A stretch of 64,000 bases of DNA from a bacterium (GCA_018825665.1 JAHJEG010000017.1:1-64000), one strand, 5' to 3'. Shown: positions 1-8,975, counted from the first letter of the stretch. Notes: generated from the sequence alone by a model not told the origin. Numbers and translations are program-made.

Positions 1-94
1 AGATTTATTTAATATAATAAATTGTAATATTTTTTCCTATCTGAAAATCTTTAGTGATTTTTTGACATATTTTATACATCCATAAGGGGATAGA

Positions 95-1519
95 ATGAAA
101 ATGAATCGTCGCGAAGCTATAAAATTAGGTGCTGCAAGTGTAGTAGCTGCTGCAGCAGCAACATCAATGACTGGTTGTAATAACGCGGAAGCGAAGCCTG
201 CTGGAGGGGCTTGTGCAACTAAGAAAGTTGGTGGTAAAGTACTTGGTAAACATCAAATAGTAGTTATTGGTGGTGGATTTGGCGGTCTTACCGTTGCAAG
301 CAACCTAAAGAAAAAAGACAGTAATTTTGATGTACTAGTTATAGAGAAAAATGACACTTTCATGTCATGTCCTGTTTCTAACACATACCTCGGTAAACTA
401 GAAGGTATGAATATCGGTAAATTTATCTTTGATTACAACCAGCCTGTTGAAAAATACGGTTACGGTATGCTAAAAGCTGAAGTTCTTGATATAGACCGTG
501 AAGCAAAGGAAATACATACTTCTCACGGTATCGTTCAGTATGAGATATTAGTACTTTCTCCTGGTATCGCTTATGATTATGAGGGTCAGTTCCCTACATG
601 GTCAAAAGAAAAGATCGCTCACGTAAGCCGTGTAGCTCCAGGTGCATTAATCCCGGGAAGCGAGCATGTTGCTTTAGAGAGAAACTTAAAAAATATGGAA
701 GACGGTAACGTGATCATCACTGTTCCATCAGGAAAATTCCGTTGTCCTCCGGCTCCTTTTGAGAGAGCTTGTATGATAGCAGCTTACATGAAAAAAGAGG
801 ATATTGCCGGTAAGGTTATCATCCTGAATCCAAGTAATGCGATTGCAAAAGGTGCAGCATTTAAAGAAGCTTGGAGTGAATTATACGGAGATATGATTGA
901 GCATATTGATTTTGCAACGATTACAGATGTAGATTCTAAAACAAAAACTGTTTCTTATACTCAAAAAGTATCTACAGGCAAAAAAGACCCTGACACTGGT
1001 GATTTCATCATGACACCGGTAGAAAAAACTCAAAAGTACGAAGTACTTAACCTTATCCCCAACAACAAGGCAAACCCTGTAGTTACTATGGCAGATTTGG
1101 AAGTTACAAGTGATTCTTTCCATAAAGTACTTATGAACGGTTGTTCTTTCCAAACTAAAACAGACAAAGATGTTTATGCAGTCGGAGACGTAGTGGGTCA
1201 CGCTATCCCTCCAAGTGGTCAAACTGCCAACTGGGCAGGTATCCAGTGTGCAAATGAAATTGCTCACCGCCTACACGGAAAACCGTACTCTCTTCCTGTT
1301 GAAAAAACTCCGGTTGCAGCCGGTAATGTTTGTTACTCTATGGTTGGAGACCAGCCAGAAGAAGGGATTATGGTTACTCATGACTTCAGCTGGACAGGTG
1401 CCGTTATCAAAGGTGCAGGTCATGTTCCAAAAGCTCCGGATGGTAAATTCAGATCTAAAGCGACTGCAAAAGCTTTACATGACTGGTACCGTGGGATTAT
1501 GGGAGATTTATTTAGCTAG
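95..1519 (+). CDS. fccB: Flavocytochrome c sulfide dehydrogenase-like flavoprotein, Tat-exported
   Basis: The 474-residue protein starts with a twin-arginine signal (NRREAIK, then an Ala-rich stretch), so it should fold in the cytoplasm with its cofactor and be exported. A FAD-binding Rossmann motif GGGFGG lies near residue 60. The two redox cysteines of the FccB family are recognisable: C217 in RCPPAPFER and C413 in NVCYS. The C-terminus has the family-type GKFRSKA/WYR region. Known family role: periplasmic sulfide oxidation, passing electrons to a c-type cytochrome. AAGGGG precedes the ATG at 95; a second in-frame ATG at 101 is also possible. It is first in an apparent operon with a Rieske protein and a small cytochrome c. 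No adjacent dihaem FccA is visible, so the electron acceptor is inferred. Confidence 0.85.
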   Translation: MKMNRREAIKLGAASVVAAAAATSMTGCNNAEAKPAGGACATKKVGGKVLGKHQIVVIGGGFGGLTVASNLKKKDSNFDVLVIEKNDTFMSCPVSNTYLGKLEGMNIGKFIFDYNQPVEKYGYGMLKAEVLDIDREAKEIHTSHGIVQYEILVLSPGIAYDYEGQFPTWSKEKIAHVSRVAPGALIPGSEHVALERNLKNMEDGNVIITVPSGKFRCPPAPFERACMIAAYMKKEDIAGKVIILNPSNAIAKGAAFKEAWSELYGDMIEHIDFATITDVDSKTKTVSYTQKVSTGKKDPDTGDFIMTPVEKTQKYEVLNLIPNNKANPVVTMADLEVTSDSFHKVLMNGCSFQTKTDKDVYAVGDVVGHAIPPSGQTANWAGIQCANEIAHRLHGKPYSLPVEKTPVAAGNVCYSMVGDQPEEGIMVTHDFSWTGAVIKGAGHVPKAPDGKFRSKATAKALHDWYRGIMGDLFS

Positions 1520-1545
1520 AAAGGGGCTTCGGCCTCTTTTGCATC
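1520..1545 (+). terminator. Hairpin with UUCG loop between fccB-like and Rieske genes
   Basis: AAAGGGGC (1520-1527) pairs with GCCTCTTT (1532-1539), with one G-U pair, around a TTCG tetraloop and followed by T residues. It starts right after the stop codon. It may be a partial terminator or a processing/stability hairpin within the operon, since the next gene follows 40 bases on with no obvious new promoter. Confidence 0.55.
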
Positions 1546-1579
1546 TAAATAAAATCAAAACTTTATATAAAGGAATTTT

Positions 1580-2308
1580 GTGAATAGAAGAAATTTTTTA
1601 AAAGTTGCCGGTGCTACGGGAGCACTTATAGCTGTCTCCCCATCAGCAATCAATGGAAAATTGCACGCAAGCAACGGCGGACTCTACAGTACGTATGAAA
1701 GAGTACAGTTGGTCGACGCGAGCGGTGCACCAATAAAAGCCAGCGCACTTAAAAAAGAAACGAATTATGTTTTTAACTATCCATATGCTTCGACTCCTGC
1801 CATACTTCTAGACCTTGATACTCCAACTGCACAAAATGTTTCTCTTAAATCTGAAGACGGGGAAGAGTATATTTGGAAAAGCGGTGTCGGTGCAAAAAGA
1901 ACAATCGTAGCGTATACGGCAATCTGTTCTCATCAGTTGGCACATCCGACTCCAAATGACAGTTTTTTACAGTACTGTCAAAAAGACAAAACTACCATGG
2001 CATTTAAACATGGCGGTGTTATGGTTTGTTCATCCCACCTCTCATCATTTGATGTGAGCAAAGGGTGTAAAAACTTGTCTGGTCCTGCAGGGCAGCCTTT
2101 GGCATCAGTAATTCTTGAAGTGGCGGAAGATGATACGATTTGGGCTGTAGCAGTATTGGGTGCGGACAAGTTTCACGAATACTTTAAAGCTTTTAAACCG
2201 GAATTTAAAATGTTTTACGGTGGAAAAAGAAAGGCTAAGGAATTAGTTAAAGAATCTGCCCTGACTGTTACTCTGAGCGAGTATACAAAAGAGATTATTC
2301 AATACTAG
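1580..2308 (+). CDS. Tat-exported Rieske [2Fe-2S] protein
   Basis: 242 residues. The start is GTG at 1580, supported by AAGGAA upstream. The N-terminus is a Tat signal (NRRNFLKVAG). The two Rieske cluster boxes are visible as C-S-H (CSHQLAH) and C-S-S-H (CSSHLSSFD), the two-Cys/two-His ligand set of Rieske clusters, with a family-typical GPA..PL loop after the second box. It is likely a periplasmic electron carrier or one subunit of a redox complex. It sits between the FccB-like flavoprotein and a small c-type cytochrome and is not part of a bc1 operon. The partner assignment is inference from gene order. Confidence 0.8.
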   Translation: MNRRNFLKVAGATGALIAVSPSAINGKLHASNGGLYSTYERVQLVDASGAPIKASALKKETNYVFNYPYASTPAILLDLDTPTAQNVSLKSEDGEEYIWKSGVGAKRTIVAYTAICSHQLAHPTPNDSFLQYCQKDKTTMAFKHGGVMVCSSHLSSFDVSKGCKNLSGPAGQPLASVILEVAEDDTIWAVAVLGADKFHEYFKAFKPEFKMFYGGKRKAKELVKESALTVTLSEYTKEIIQY

Positions 2309-2317
2309 AGGGGACTT

Positions 2318-2725
2318 ATGAAAATAATAAAATTAACAACTCTTGCAGTAGTGTTAGCTTCAGCGCTTAGCGCTGGAAATGTAGCAAAACAATCGCAGTT
2401 ATCCTCTGATATGAGAGATATGTTATCGGCGATACAAGAGATTCAAAAAAGCGGTTTTTACCAGGATTATGATGGGATGAGCAGCGGCGTTGAAAAACTC
2501 AAAGCCGGACTCAAATCGTTAACAACGACGGATGCAAAAAGTTATCTTCCTGATGATCAGGCGTATGCAGACAAGTTTGCAAAAAAAAGAGCTACCATGA
2601 TTGAGATGTATGCCAACGATTTAAGTGCGGCGGCAAAAGCAAAAGATATGGATGAAGCTCTTGAAGACTATACACAGCTTCTAAAACAATGTACCTCCTG
2701 CCACTCTCGCATCAGAGCGTGGTAA
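2318..2725 (+). CDS. Small periplasmic c-type cytochrome with C-terminal haem site
   Basis: 135 residues with a Sec signal peptide (MKIIKLTTLAVVLASALSAG) and one CXXCH haem motif (CTSCH) five residues from the C-terminus. A mostly helical protein with the haem site at the extreme C-terminus resembles the cytochrome c-prime/c556 four-helix type. It begins 9 bases after the Rieske gene and has a GAGGGG ribosome site. It probably takes electrons from the flavoprotein/Rieske pair; this is inferred from the operon. Confidence 0.75.
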   Translation: MKIIKLTTLAVVLASALSAGNVAKQSQLSSDMRDMLSAIQEIQKSGFYQDYDGMSSGVEKLKAGLKSLTTTDAKSYLPDDQAYADKFAKKRATMIEMYANDLSAAAKAKDMDEALEDYTQLLKQCTSCHSRIRAW

Positions 2726-2732
2726 TATAAAG

Positions 2733-2762
2733 AACAAATCCCTTTTGCGGATTTGTTTTTCT
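2733..2762 (+). terminator. Rho-independent terminator after the redox operon
   Basis: AACAAATCC (2733-2741) pairs perfectly with GGATTTGTT (2749-2757) and runs into a T tract. It closes the flavoprotein-Rieske-cytochrome operon. Confidence 0.85.
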
Positions 2763-2827
2763 GTCCTTAAGCCCTTTTCACGACAAACTAAGCTAAGATT
2801 ACATATAAAAAATCCAAAGGCTTTACG

Positions 2828-4243
2828 GTGTCAAAACATCCGACAAAAACTCAAACGAAACATTCTATGCAGTTTATGGTTTTACTGTTTGGATTGCTCT
2901 TGTGGTTTTCCCCTGCACCCGAAGGCTTAAAGCCTGAAGCATGGCATCTTTTTGCTATATTCATAACGGCTATCGTCTCTGTTATTTTAAATGCCCTGCC
3001 AATTTTTACTTCATCCATACTGGCTTTGAGCACGGCAGTTTTAACAGACACTCTCTCAAGCGAAGAGGCTTTTAGCGGCTTTAGCGAAGATTTTATCTTA
3101 CTGATCGTCATAGCTTTTTTAATAGCCAGAGGCGTTATCAAATCAGGTCTTGGCAAGAGAGTAGCTTTTATAATTATTAAAAAATTCGGTAAATCCAGCC
3201 TTGGGCTCTCCTACTCCATAATAGCCGCGGATATGTTTATCGCACCCGCATTTCCGAGTAATACGGCAAGAAGCGGTGTTTTGTTTCCCATCGTTAATGC
3301 ACTCGCAAATGACAGCGATTCAAAAGTCGCCAATGGAACCAGAAAAAAAATAGGTTCCTTTTTGATGATGAGTTCAATGGCGGGACTTACCCTCTCCTCT
3401 TCCATGTGGCTCACAGCCATGGCTGCGAATCCTGCCGGAGTTGCAATTGCAAATGCGCTTGGAACAAATATAACGTATTCTTCCTGGGTCATGGCGGCAT
3501 CTGTTCCTATTTTGGTGCTGTTTTTTCTTATTCCCTGGGTAATCTATAAAATTTATCCTCCACAAATAAAACATACTCCTCAAGCGCCTCTTGTTGCGGA
3601 AGAAGCGCTTAAGACTATGGGCAAGGTCAGCAAAAACGAATGGATAATGGCCGCAACTTTTTTAGGGATGGTGTTTTTATGGATTGTCTCCTCTGAATGG
3701 GGGATAAACAAGACTGCCGTTGCACTGCTCGGTCTTGGTGTTCTTATGGTGAGCAATATTTTTACCGTAGATGATTTAAAGCAGGAGGGAGGAGCCCTGG
3801 AAACGCTTATCTGGTTTGCAATACTCTATACCATGAGCGTGTATCTCAATAAATTTGGTTTTATGGGATGGATTGGTGACTATATATCCTATGGGGTATC
3901 CGGTTTTGGCTGGCCTGCAGTTTATGTTAGCTTGGTTCTAAGCTATGTTTTAATCCACTACTTTTTTGTCTCCCAGACAGCTCAGATGCTGGCTCTGTTT
4001 GGAGTTTTTTTGCAAGTCGGGATAAGCGCCGGAGTGCCGAGTGAGATGCTCGCTCTTATGCTTTTGTTTGCAACTAACTTCAATGCCCTCATCACGCCTC
4101 AGGGCTCCTCTGCCAATGTCATCTATGCGGGAAGCGGCTATATTGAACCGGGTGAGATATATAAGGTCGGCGGCATCGTGACGCTGGTGAATACGCTCGT
4201 CTTTTTAACCCTCGGTACAGCATGGATGATGCTGATACTCTAA
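2828..4243 (+). CDS. DASS/SLC13-family anion symporter
   Basis: 471 residues with about a dozen hydrophobic segments. It resembles the divalent anion:sodium symporter family (dicarboxylate or sulfate type), with an SNT motif in PSNTARSG near residue 140 and a second conserved region near TPQGSSAN in the C-terminal half. The start is GTG at 2828. It likely carries dicarboxylates or an inorganic anion across the inner membrane; the substrate cannot be read from sequence. It lies just downstream of the sulfur-redox operon but behind a strong terminator, so it is probably a separate unit. Confidence 0.75.
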   Translation: MSKHPTKTQTKHSMQFMVLLFGLLLWFSPAPEGLKPEAWHLFAIFITAIVSVILNALPIFTSSILALSTAVLTDTLSSEEAFSGFSEDFILLIVIAFLIARGVIKSGLGKRVAFIIIKKFGKSSLGLSYSIIAADMFIAPAFPSNTARSGVLFPIVNALANDSDSKVANGTRKKIGSFLMMSSMAGLTLSSSMWLTAMAANPAGVAIANALGTNITYSSWVMAASVPILVLFFLIPWVIYKIYPPQIKHTPQAPLVAEEALKTMGKVSKNEWIMAATFLGMVFLWIVSSEWGINKTAVALLGLGVLMVSNIFTVDDLKQEGGALETLIWFAILYTMSVYLNKFGFMGWIGDYISYGVSGFGWPAVYVSLVLSYVLIHYFFVSQTAQMLALFGVFLQVGISAGVPSEMLALMLLFATNFNALITPQGSSANVIYAGSGYIEPGEIYKVGGIVTLVNTLVFLTLGTAWMMLIL

Positions 4244-4252
4244 GATGCAACT

Positions 4253-4279
4253 CCGGCATGTGGAACTTCCACATGCCGG
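4253..4279. terminator. Hairpin made of two inverted TTCCACATGCC copies
   Basis: CCGGCATGTGG (4253-4263) pairs with CCACATGCCGG (4269-4279) around a five-base loop, just after the symporter stop codon. Its core matches the hairpin at 44955-44977 base for base over 23 positions. There is no T tract, so termination is uncertain. It is the paired form of the dispersed repeat described separately. Confidence 0.6.
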
Positions 4280-4296
4280 GGATAAGAACATAAAAA

Positions 4297-5160
4297 ATGA
4301 ACACTACCCACTTTACCTATCTCTTGATACTGGCAATGTTTTTATGGGGCGGGGGATGGACTGCCTTAAAAATACTGACCCTGGATCTGCCAATGGAAGT
4401 AATAATCTTTTGGCGATTTTTTATTATGAGCATCTCCTTTTTGCCCATACTTTATTTTCTAAAAAAACCGCTCATTTTAAATAGATCGAATCTAAAATAT
4501 ATAGCGGGGAGCTCTGTGCTCAACATAGCCTTTATGGTCTCATCCTTTTTGGCAATCAAGTACGGTTTTGCGGGAGCGGGAGGTGTGGTTATAACAACAC
4601 TCAGTCCGGTTATGACCTTTTTGCTTGTTGCCCTCATCTTTAAAAAAAGACTCCAAAACACTCAGTATTTCGGTCTTTTTATCGGTGTGATAGGAGGAGG
4701 CGTTATGTTGGAGCTTAACGATATGGACCTCTTTTTCAAGGGCTCAAACATCTACTTTTTGTTATGTGCGCTCATCTGGGCCGGCGTCACCATGCTCTCT
4801 CAGCATTCCAGGCAGCATATACACCCCATCCATTACAGTTTCGTAATCTCCGTTATCGCAAGCATCATCACATTTTTTTATGCGTACAACTTTGATTTAT
4901 CAAGTGTGTTTGAACAAGACGGCAGGTTTTGGATTGCAATGATTTATCTTGCCGTTCTTGGGCAGAGTGTGGCTACCACTATATTTTACATGGCAAGCGG
5001 AGAGCTTGGGAGCGAAAAGACCAGTTCCTTTATGTTCTTGGTTCCGGTCTTTGCCCTTTTGATAGCATGGATACTCCTGGACGAGCCAATGCTTACGCAT
5101 GTACTCATCGGCGGTGCGATAAGTCTGCTTGCGGTGTATTTTATAAATAAAAAACATTAA
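4297..5160 (+). CDS. EamA/DMT-family permease
   Basis: 287 residues with about ten hydrophobic segments in two EamA-like halves. The first half has WGGGWTALK near the N-terminus; the second contains LGQSVATTIFYMASGELG and the usual short cytoplasmic tail. The size is normal for drug/metabolite transporter family exporters of amino acids or metabolites. Substrate unknown. It follows the anion symporter after the inverted-repeat hairpin. Confidence 0.8.
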   Translation: MNTTHFTYLLILAMFLWGGGWTALKILTLDLPMEVIIFWRFFIMSISFLPILYFLKKPLILNRSNLKYIAGSSVLNIAFMVSSFLAIKYGFAGAGGVVITTLSPVMTFLLVALIFKKRLQNTQYFGLFIGVIGGGVMLELNDMDLFFKGSNIYFLLCALIWAGVTMLSQHSRQHIHPIHYSFVISVIASIITFFYAYNFDLSSVFEQDGRFWIAMIYLAVLGQSVATTIFYMASGELGSEKTSSFMFLVPVFALLIAWILLDEPMLTHVLIGGAISLLAVYFINKKH

Positions 5161-5183
5161 AACTCCTATATTAATAGAGTTTT
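5159..5183 (+). terminator. Weak terminator hairpin after the EamA permease
   Basis: AAAACT and CTAT (5159-5169) pair with ATAG and AGTTTT (5174-5183), with one bulged C. The stem is AT-rich and its 3' arm ends in T residues. Confidence 0.45.
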
Positions 5184-5235
5184 AACACCAGCTCTTGTAA
5201 TATTTATCATTAGATATTTCTATACAGGGTTATAA

Positions 5236-6420
5236 ATGAAACATATTCTTATCTTAGGCGGCGGATTTGCCGGGCTTGAAGCTGCAATATATTTAAAAAA
5301 AGCTGCTTTTGATGTGACACTTGTAAGTGAGAGGGATTATTTTTTCATCTATCCCACCTCCATCTGGATTCCGACAAGAGAGTCTGAGTTTGAAGATGTC
5401 TGCATAGATCTGCATCAGCTAAAGAGAGTGCACGGCTTTACTCTCATAGTGGATTCCATCACTCAAATCAATGCCAAAGAGGGCAATGTAACTTTAAAAA
5501 GCGGTACCTGCCTCAACAACTATGATTATCTCGTAGTGGCTATGGGAGCCTCTAAAATGAAGCATAAAGGGATTGAAAACACCTTGTCTATCTGTGGAGC
5601 TCCTCAGCAGTCTCTTCTCATTAGAGACAAGCTCGATGAGATCATTGCAAAAGGGAGTGCGAATATATGTTTTGGTTTTGGAGGCAATCCAAAGGACACC
5701 TCAGCCGTTCGCGGAGGACCTGGGTTTGAGCTTATGTTCAATGTCCATAATCTGCTGAAGAAAAAAGGCATCAGAGACAACTATAAACTGACATTTTTTG
5801 CTCCAATGCCTGAACCCGGAAAGAGGATGGGACCTCAGGCGCTTAAAATGATGGATCTTTTTTTTAAGAAGCTCCATATAGAAAAACATTTTGGCACAAA
5901 GATAAAATCTTTTGAAGATGACGGAATCGTATTTGAGGATGATACGAAACTTCATTCCGATTTTACAATGTTTATACCTGCGGGGAACGGGCATGAGGTG
6001 GTAAAAAACTCGGACCTGCCTACAAATGAAGCCGGATTCATCAAGATAGACGACTTTTGCAATGTTATATTTGAAGATACAATGATGCCTGAGAACATCT
6101 ATGCCATAGGTGATATCACGGCGCTTGAGGGGTATGACTGGAGAGCGAAGCAGGGGCACATCGCCGAAGTGATGGCCAGAAATGTTGCACATAATATACA
6201 AGCCAGAGAAGCCGGAAAATCAAACTTCAAAGGGTATCACAGGCATCTCAATATCTTATGCGTAATGGATAGCGGAGACGGTGCGGCCTTTGTTTACAGA
6301 GATGAGAAAAGAGCCTTTATGTTTCCCCTTCCCCTCATAGGCCACTGGCTGAAAAAAGCCTGGGGGAGTTATTGCAAGTATTCAAAACTTGGCAAAATAC
6401 CGAGAATACCGGGAATGTAA
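5236..6420 (+). CDS. Sulfide:quinone oxidoreductase-like flavoprotein
   Basis: 394 residues. The N-terminal FAD motif is GGGFAGLEAA, a second conserved flavin region is IYAIGDITA near residue 295, and a C-terminal hydrophobic amphipathic part (LIGHWLKKAWG) would allow peripheral membrane binding. Cysteines in ICGAPQQ, ICFGFGG and ILCVMDSGDG could supply the redox centre expected of SQRs. Known family role: oxidising sulfide and reducing quinone. A type 2 NADH dehydrogenase-like role cannot be excluded, but the missing NADH-dehydrogenase hallmarks and the sulfur-oxidiser context favour SQR. It is a single gene with its own upstream region. Confidence 0.65.
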   Translation: MKHILILGGGFAGLEAAIYLKKAAFDVTLVSERDYFFIYPTSIWIPTRESEFEDVCIDLHQLKRVHGFTLIVDSITQINAKEGNVTLKSGTCLNNYDYLVVAMGASKMKHKGIENTLSICGAPQQSLLIRDKLDEIIAKGSANICFGFGGNPKDTSAVRGGPGFELMFNVHNLLKKKGIRDNYKLTFFAPMPEPGKRMGPQALKMMDLFFKKLHIEKHFGTKIKSFEDDGIVFEDDTKLHSDFTMFIPAGNGHEVVKNSDLPTNEAGFIKIDDFCNVIFEDTMMPENIYAIGDITALEGYDWRAKQGHIAEVMARNVAHNIQAREAGKSNFKGYHRHLNILCVMDSGDGAAFVYRDEKRAFMFPLPLIGHWLKKAWGSYCKYSKLGKIPRIPGM

Positions 6421-6460
6421 GCAAATATGCATCTCACACTAAATCCACATTTTTTGCCTT

Positions 6461-6594
6461 TATACTATCTGTTGAGAAAGAGAAATACAGGACTGAATGT
6501 CTGAATGAAGTGTAGACCTCTTTTGAAACACCTCCCTTAAAATTCTAGGAGGGTGTCGCGTCTTCTTACCCTTAAGGTGCGGCACCCTTTTTTT
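6461..6594 (+). ncRNA. Candidate small RNA with own promoter and terminator
   Basis: TATACT at 6461-6466 could be a -10 element, giving a transcript from about 6473. It would end at a strong hairpin, GGGTGTCGC (6551-6559) with GCGGCACCC (6579-6587), followed by seven T residues. Inside, ACACCTCCC (6528-6536) can pair with GGAGGGTGT (6548-6556), which competes with the terminator stem for the same bases. The terminator loop is C/U-rich. There is no open reading frame of note. It could instead be only the 3' untranslated end of the SQR-like gene, and I do not recognise it as 6S, SRP or tmRNA. Confidence 0.35.
6551..6594 (+). terminator. Strong rho-independent terminator
   Basis: A nine-pair stem (one G-U) 6551-6559/6579-6587, with a small inner hairpin in its loop, is followed by a run of seven T. 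It ends plus-strand transcription and reaches the stop codon of the convergent CNNM-like gene. Confidence 0.85.
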
Positions 6595-7630
6595 ATCCTT
6601 CGTTAAGTTTTCTTTTTTGTTTCATTTTTCTTTTTGCAAGTTCGCGCATATCTTCCGTCGTGTCACTCTCATCGACTATCTCTACGCCCAAAATAGTCTC
6701 AACACAATCCTCCAAGGTCAGGATTCCCTCTGTCTGATCGTAATTATCCGTAACAAGGAACATATGCTCTTTCTTTGATATCAGCAGGTCCAATGCTTTT
6801 GATACGGGAATATTCTCGTTTATACGGAAAATATCTTTTTTTATTGAACCCACACTGACACTGTCGTCCGTCAGTGCCTGTTTAAAGATTTTTTTAGTCA
6901 GGACTATTCCCGTCACATCCTCCTTGGAACCTTTATAGATAGGTATCCTGGAAAACTTGAAGATTGATGCTTTTGTCTCTATCACCTCTTTTATGCTCAT
7001 CTCTTCATCAAGAGCAAACATTACGCTCCTTGGGGTCAGAATCTCTGAGACTTTTATTCTGTTGAGCTTCAGTATATTTTCAATGACCTCTGATTCTTTT
7101 TCATCAATTATTCCGTCATCCTCGCTCATCCACATACTCTCCAGGAGTTCCTCTTTTGTAAAGGTATGCGCGCTTTTCCCTTTTGAGATCCTGTTGGTCA
7201 CAAAGAGCGTACTTAGAATAATAGGATACGTCATCCATATAAAAACTCTGATGATATGTGCGGCAGCCGGAGCCAAGTGTTTCCAATAAATAGCTCCTAT
7301 GGTCTTTGGTATGATCTCTGATAAAAATAAGATTGCAAATGTTAGTACGATAGAGACATACACGACCGCATCATTTCCAAAAAGGATAGACGCCTGAGCA
7401 CCTACCGCTGCGGCACCCAAAGTATTTGCGATTGTGTTTAAAATCAAAATTGAAGCAATCGATTTGTTTATGTGCTGTTTGTGGTTTCTAAGAAGAGCTC
7501 CGACAATCGGGCTCTCTTTTTCCAAAACCGAAACATAAGACATGTTTACCGATAAAAGTACCGACTCCAAAATCGAGCATAAAAATGACACAGTAACTGA
7601 TAAAACGAAAAAAAGTATTAATAAATCCAT
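6593..7630 (-). CDS. CNNM/HlyC-CorC family protein (DUF21 plus CBS pair)
   Basis: 345 residues. The N-terminal third has four hydrophobic segments of DUF21/CNNM type (LCSILESVLLSVN, NTIANTLGAAAVG). A paired CBS region follows at about 190-320. The separate C-terminal CorC/HlyC domain of longer members is missing; the protein ends in a basic tail. Known family role: magnesium/cobalt homeostasis at the inner membrane. It lies 16 bases downstream of mgtE in the same direction, which supports a shared role in Mg2+ handling. Confidence 0.85.
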   Translation of the reverse strand: MDLLILFFVLSVTVSFLCSILESVLLSVNMSYVSVLEKESPIVGALLRNHKQHINKSIASILILNTIANTLGAAAVGAQASILFGNDAVVYVSIVLTFAILFLSEIIPKTIGAIYWKHLAPAAAHIIRVFIWMTYPIILSTLFVTNRISKGKSAHTFTKEELLESMWMSEDDGIIDEKESEVIENILKLNRIKVSEILTPRSVMFALDEEMSIKEVIETKASIFKFSRIPIYKGSKEDVTGIVLTKKIFKQALTDDSVSVGSIKKDIFRINENIPVSKALDLLISKKEHMFLVTDNYDQTEGILTLEDCVETILGVEIVDESDTTEDMRELAKRKMKQKRKLNEG

Positions 7631-7646
7631 TAATTTTTAATTATCC

Positions 7647-8975
7647 TTATATTAAAATCCATGTAGCAAGCCCTAAAAAACTGAAAAAGCCCACAACATC
7701 TGTAACCGTTGTTAAAATAACCGTACTGCCGATGGCAGGATCCACATCCATTTTTTTTAAAAAAAGAGGTATCGTAGCGCCAAAAAAACCGGCCATGAAA
7801 AGATTGATAATCATGGACAGTGCAATTACAAGACCAAGCATCCACATGCCAAACCATACATACGCTATAGCACCCATCAGCAGAGCAAACAAAAATCCGT
7901 TTCCTATCGCTATGGCAAGCTCTTTTTTTATAATCCTCTGGGCATCACCCTTTGAGATATCTCCAAGGGCAAGCTGTCTTACAACAACGGTCAGACTTTG
8001 CGTACCGGCATTTCCGCCCATAGAGGCTACGATAGGCATAAGTACGGCAAGTGCTACCATACTCTCAAGCGTATCGGCAAATATCCCGATAACCACGGAT
8101 GCGGCTATAGCCGTAAAAAGATTTAACCCGAGCCAGGTAGCTCTTTTCCTTCCGGCTTTGATAATCTCATCATCTTCCTCCGCCTCATCATCGACACCGG
8201 CAAGGTTATACATCTGTTCTGTAGCGTGCTCATTGATAATATCATAGATATCATCCGATGTAATACGCCCCAGCAAGACACCATAGGCATTTGTGACCGC
8301 CAAAACCGACAGGTCATACTCTTCGAAATAGTGCACAACCTCTTTGATATCTTCTCTGTCATGCGCTTTTTTGGGCTCAAAGTTTTTGCCTGATTCTTTA
8401 ATGTTCTGCGTCAGTGTTTTTGAAAAATCAAATGTCAGAAGGTCGTCGAGTCCTATAGCGTAAACGAGTTTGTCATCTTTTTGGGTTATAAAAAGATTTT
8501 GAACATTCTCAAGTTCATTCAACTTTCGTAAATGTGAAAATCTTGACACTACATCCTGCACGATCTCGCTTTTATGTGCTGTAAAGACCTCCGTCTGCAT
8601 ATAGGCACCGGCTTCAAAATCTTCATAGTTCTGCAGTCTTGCGATATCGACCTGGTCTTCCCTGTTAAGGTTCTTAAAAACCTTGGAAGCCACATGTTCG
8701 TCAAGTTCTTCAAGTTCCTGCATAAAATTGGCTTGGTCATCACTCTCAAGCTCAGACACCGCCAAGGAGAGTTCATCAATACTTAAAGACTCGACAATAT
8801 CATCAAAGTATCTGTCCGGAGCCGCAAGGGCGACATCACCGATAATATCTTTTGGGATAAGTTTTATGGCAGCAGCGAGCTCGCTCTCATCAAGCTCTTT
8901 AAGGATCTTTGCTATATCTGATGGATGAATCTCACTAAGTTCATGAGAATTTAAATATTCTTCTACTTTATTCAT
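7647..8975 (-). CDS. mgtE: Magnesium transporter MgtE
   Basis: 442 residues in the standard MgtE order: N-terminal superhelical MgtE_N domain (about 1-125), a CBS pair (about 130-250), then five transmembrane segments (about 285-440). The pore region has the conserved PIVASMGGNAGTQS motif near residue 320. Known role: Mg2+-gated uptake channel. It is the first gene of a two-gene unit with the CNNM-like protein. One copy of the dispersed repeat (7842) lies inside it, encoding GMW. Confidence 0.92.
   Translation of the reverse strand: MNKVEEYLNSHELSEIHPSDIAKILKELDESELAAAIKLIPKDIIGDVALAAPDRYFDDIVESLSIDELSLAVSELESDDQANFMQELEELDEHVASKVFKNLNREDQVDIARLQNYEDFEAGAYMQTEVFTAHKSEIVQDVVSRFSHLRKLNELENVQNLFITQKDDKLVYAIGLDDLLTFDFSKTLTQNIKESGKNFEPKKAHDREDIKEVVHYFEEYDLSVLAVTNAYGVLLGRITSDDIYDIINEHATEQMYNLAGVDDEAEEDDEIIKAGRKRATWLGLNLFTAIAASVVIGIFADTLESMVALAVLMPIVASMGGNAGTQSLTVVVRQLALGDISKGDAQRIIKKELAIAIGNGFLFALLMGAIAYVWFGMWMLGLVIALSMIINLFMAGFFGATIPLFLKKMDVDPAIGSTVILTTVTDVVGFFSFLGLATWILI

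Noticed and set aside
1-94. Remnant gene or regulatory site in the first 94 bases
   Set aside because: The stretch is AT-rich with a TTGACA-like hexamer at 62-67, but no matching -10 at proper spacing before the ATG; nothing can be supported.
1215-1583. Open frame overlapping the end of the fccB-like gene
   Set aside because: Out of frame with a conserved coding region and no ribosome site; it only reads through the terminator region.
4253-4279. Reading the inverted pair as an insertion-sequence end or REP element
   Set aside because: Most copies of the motif are single, inside genes, and in both orientations, with no attached mobile sequence or target duplication.
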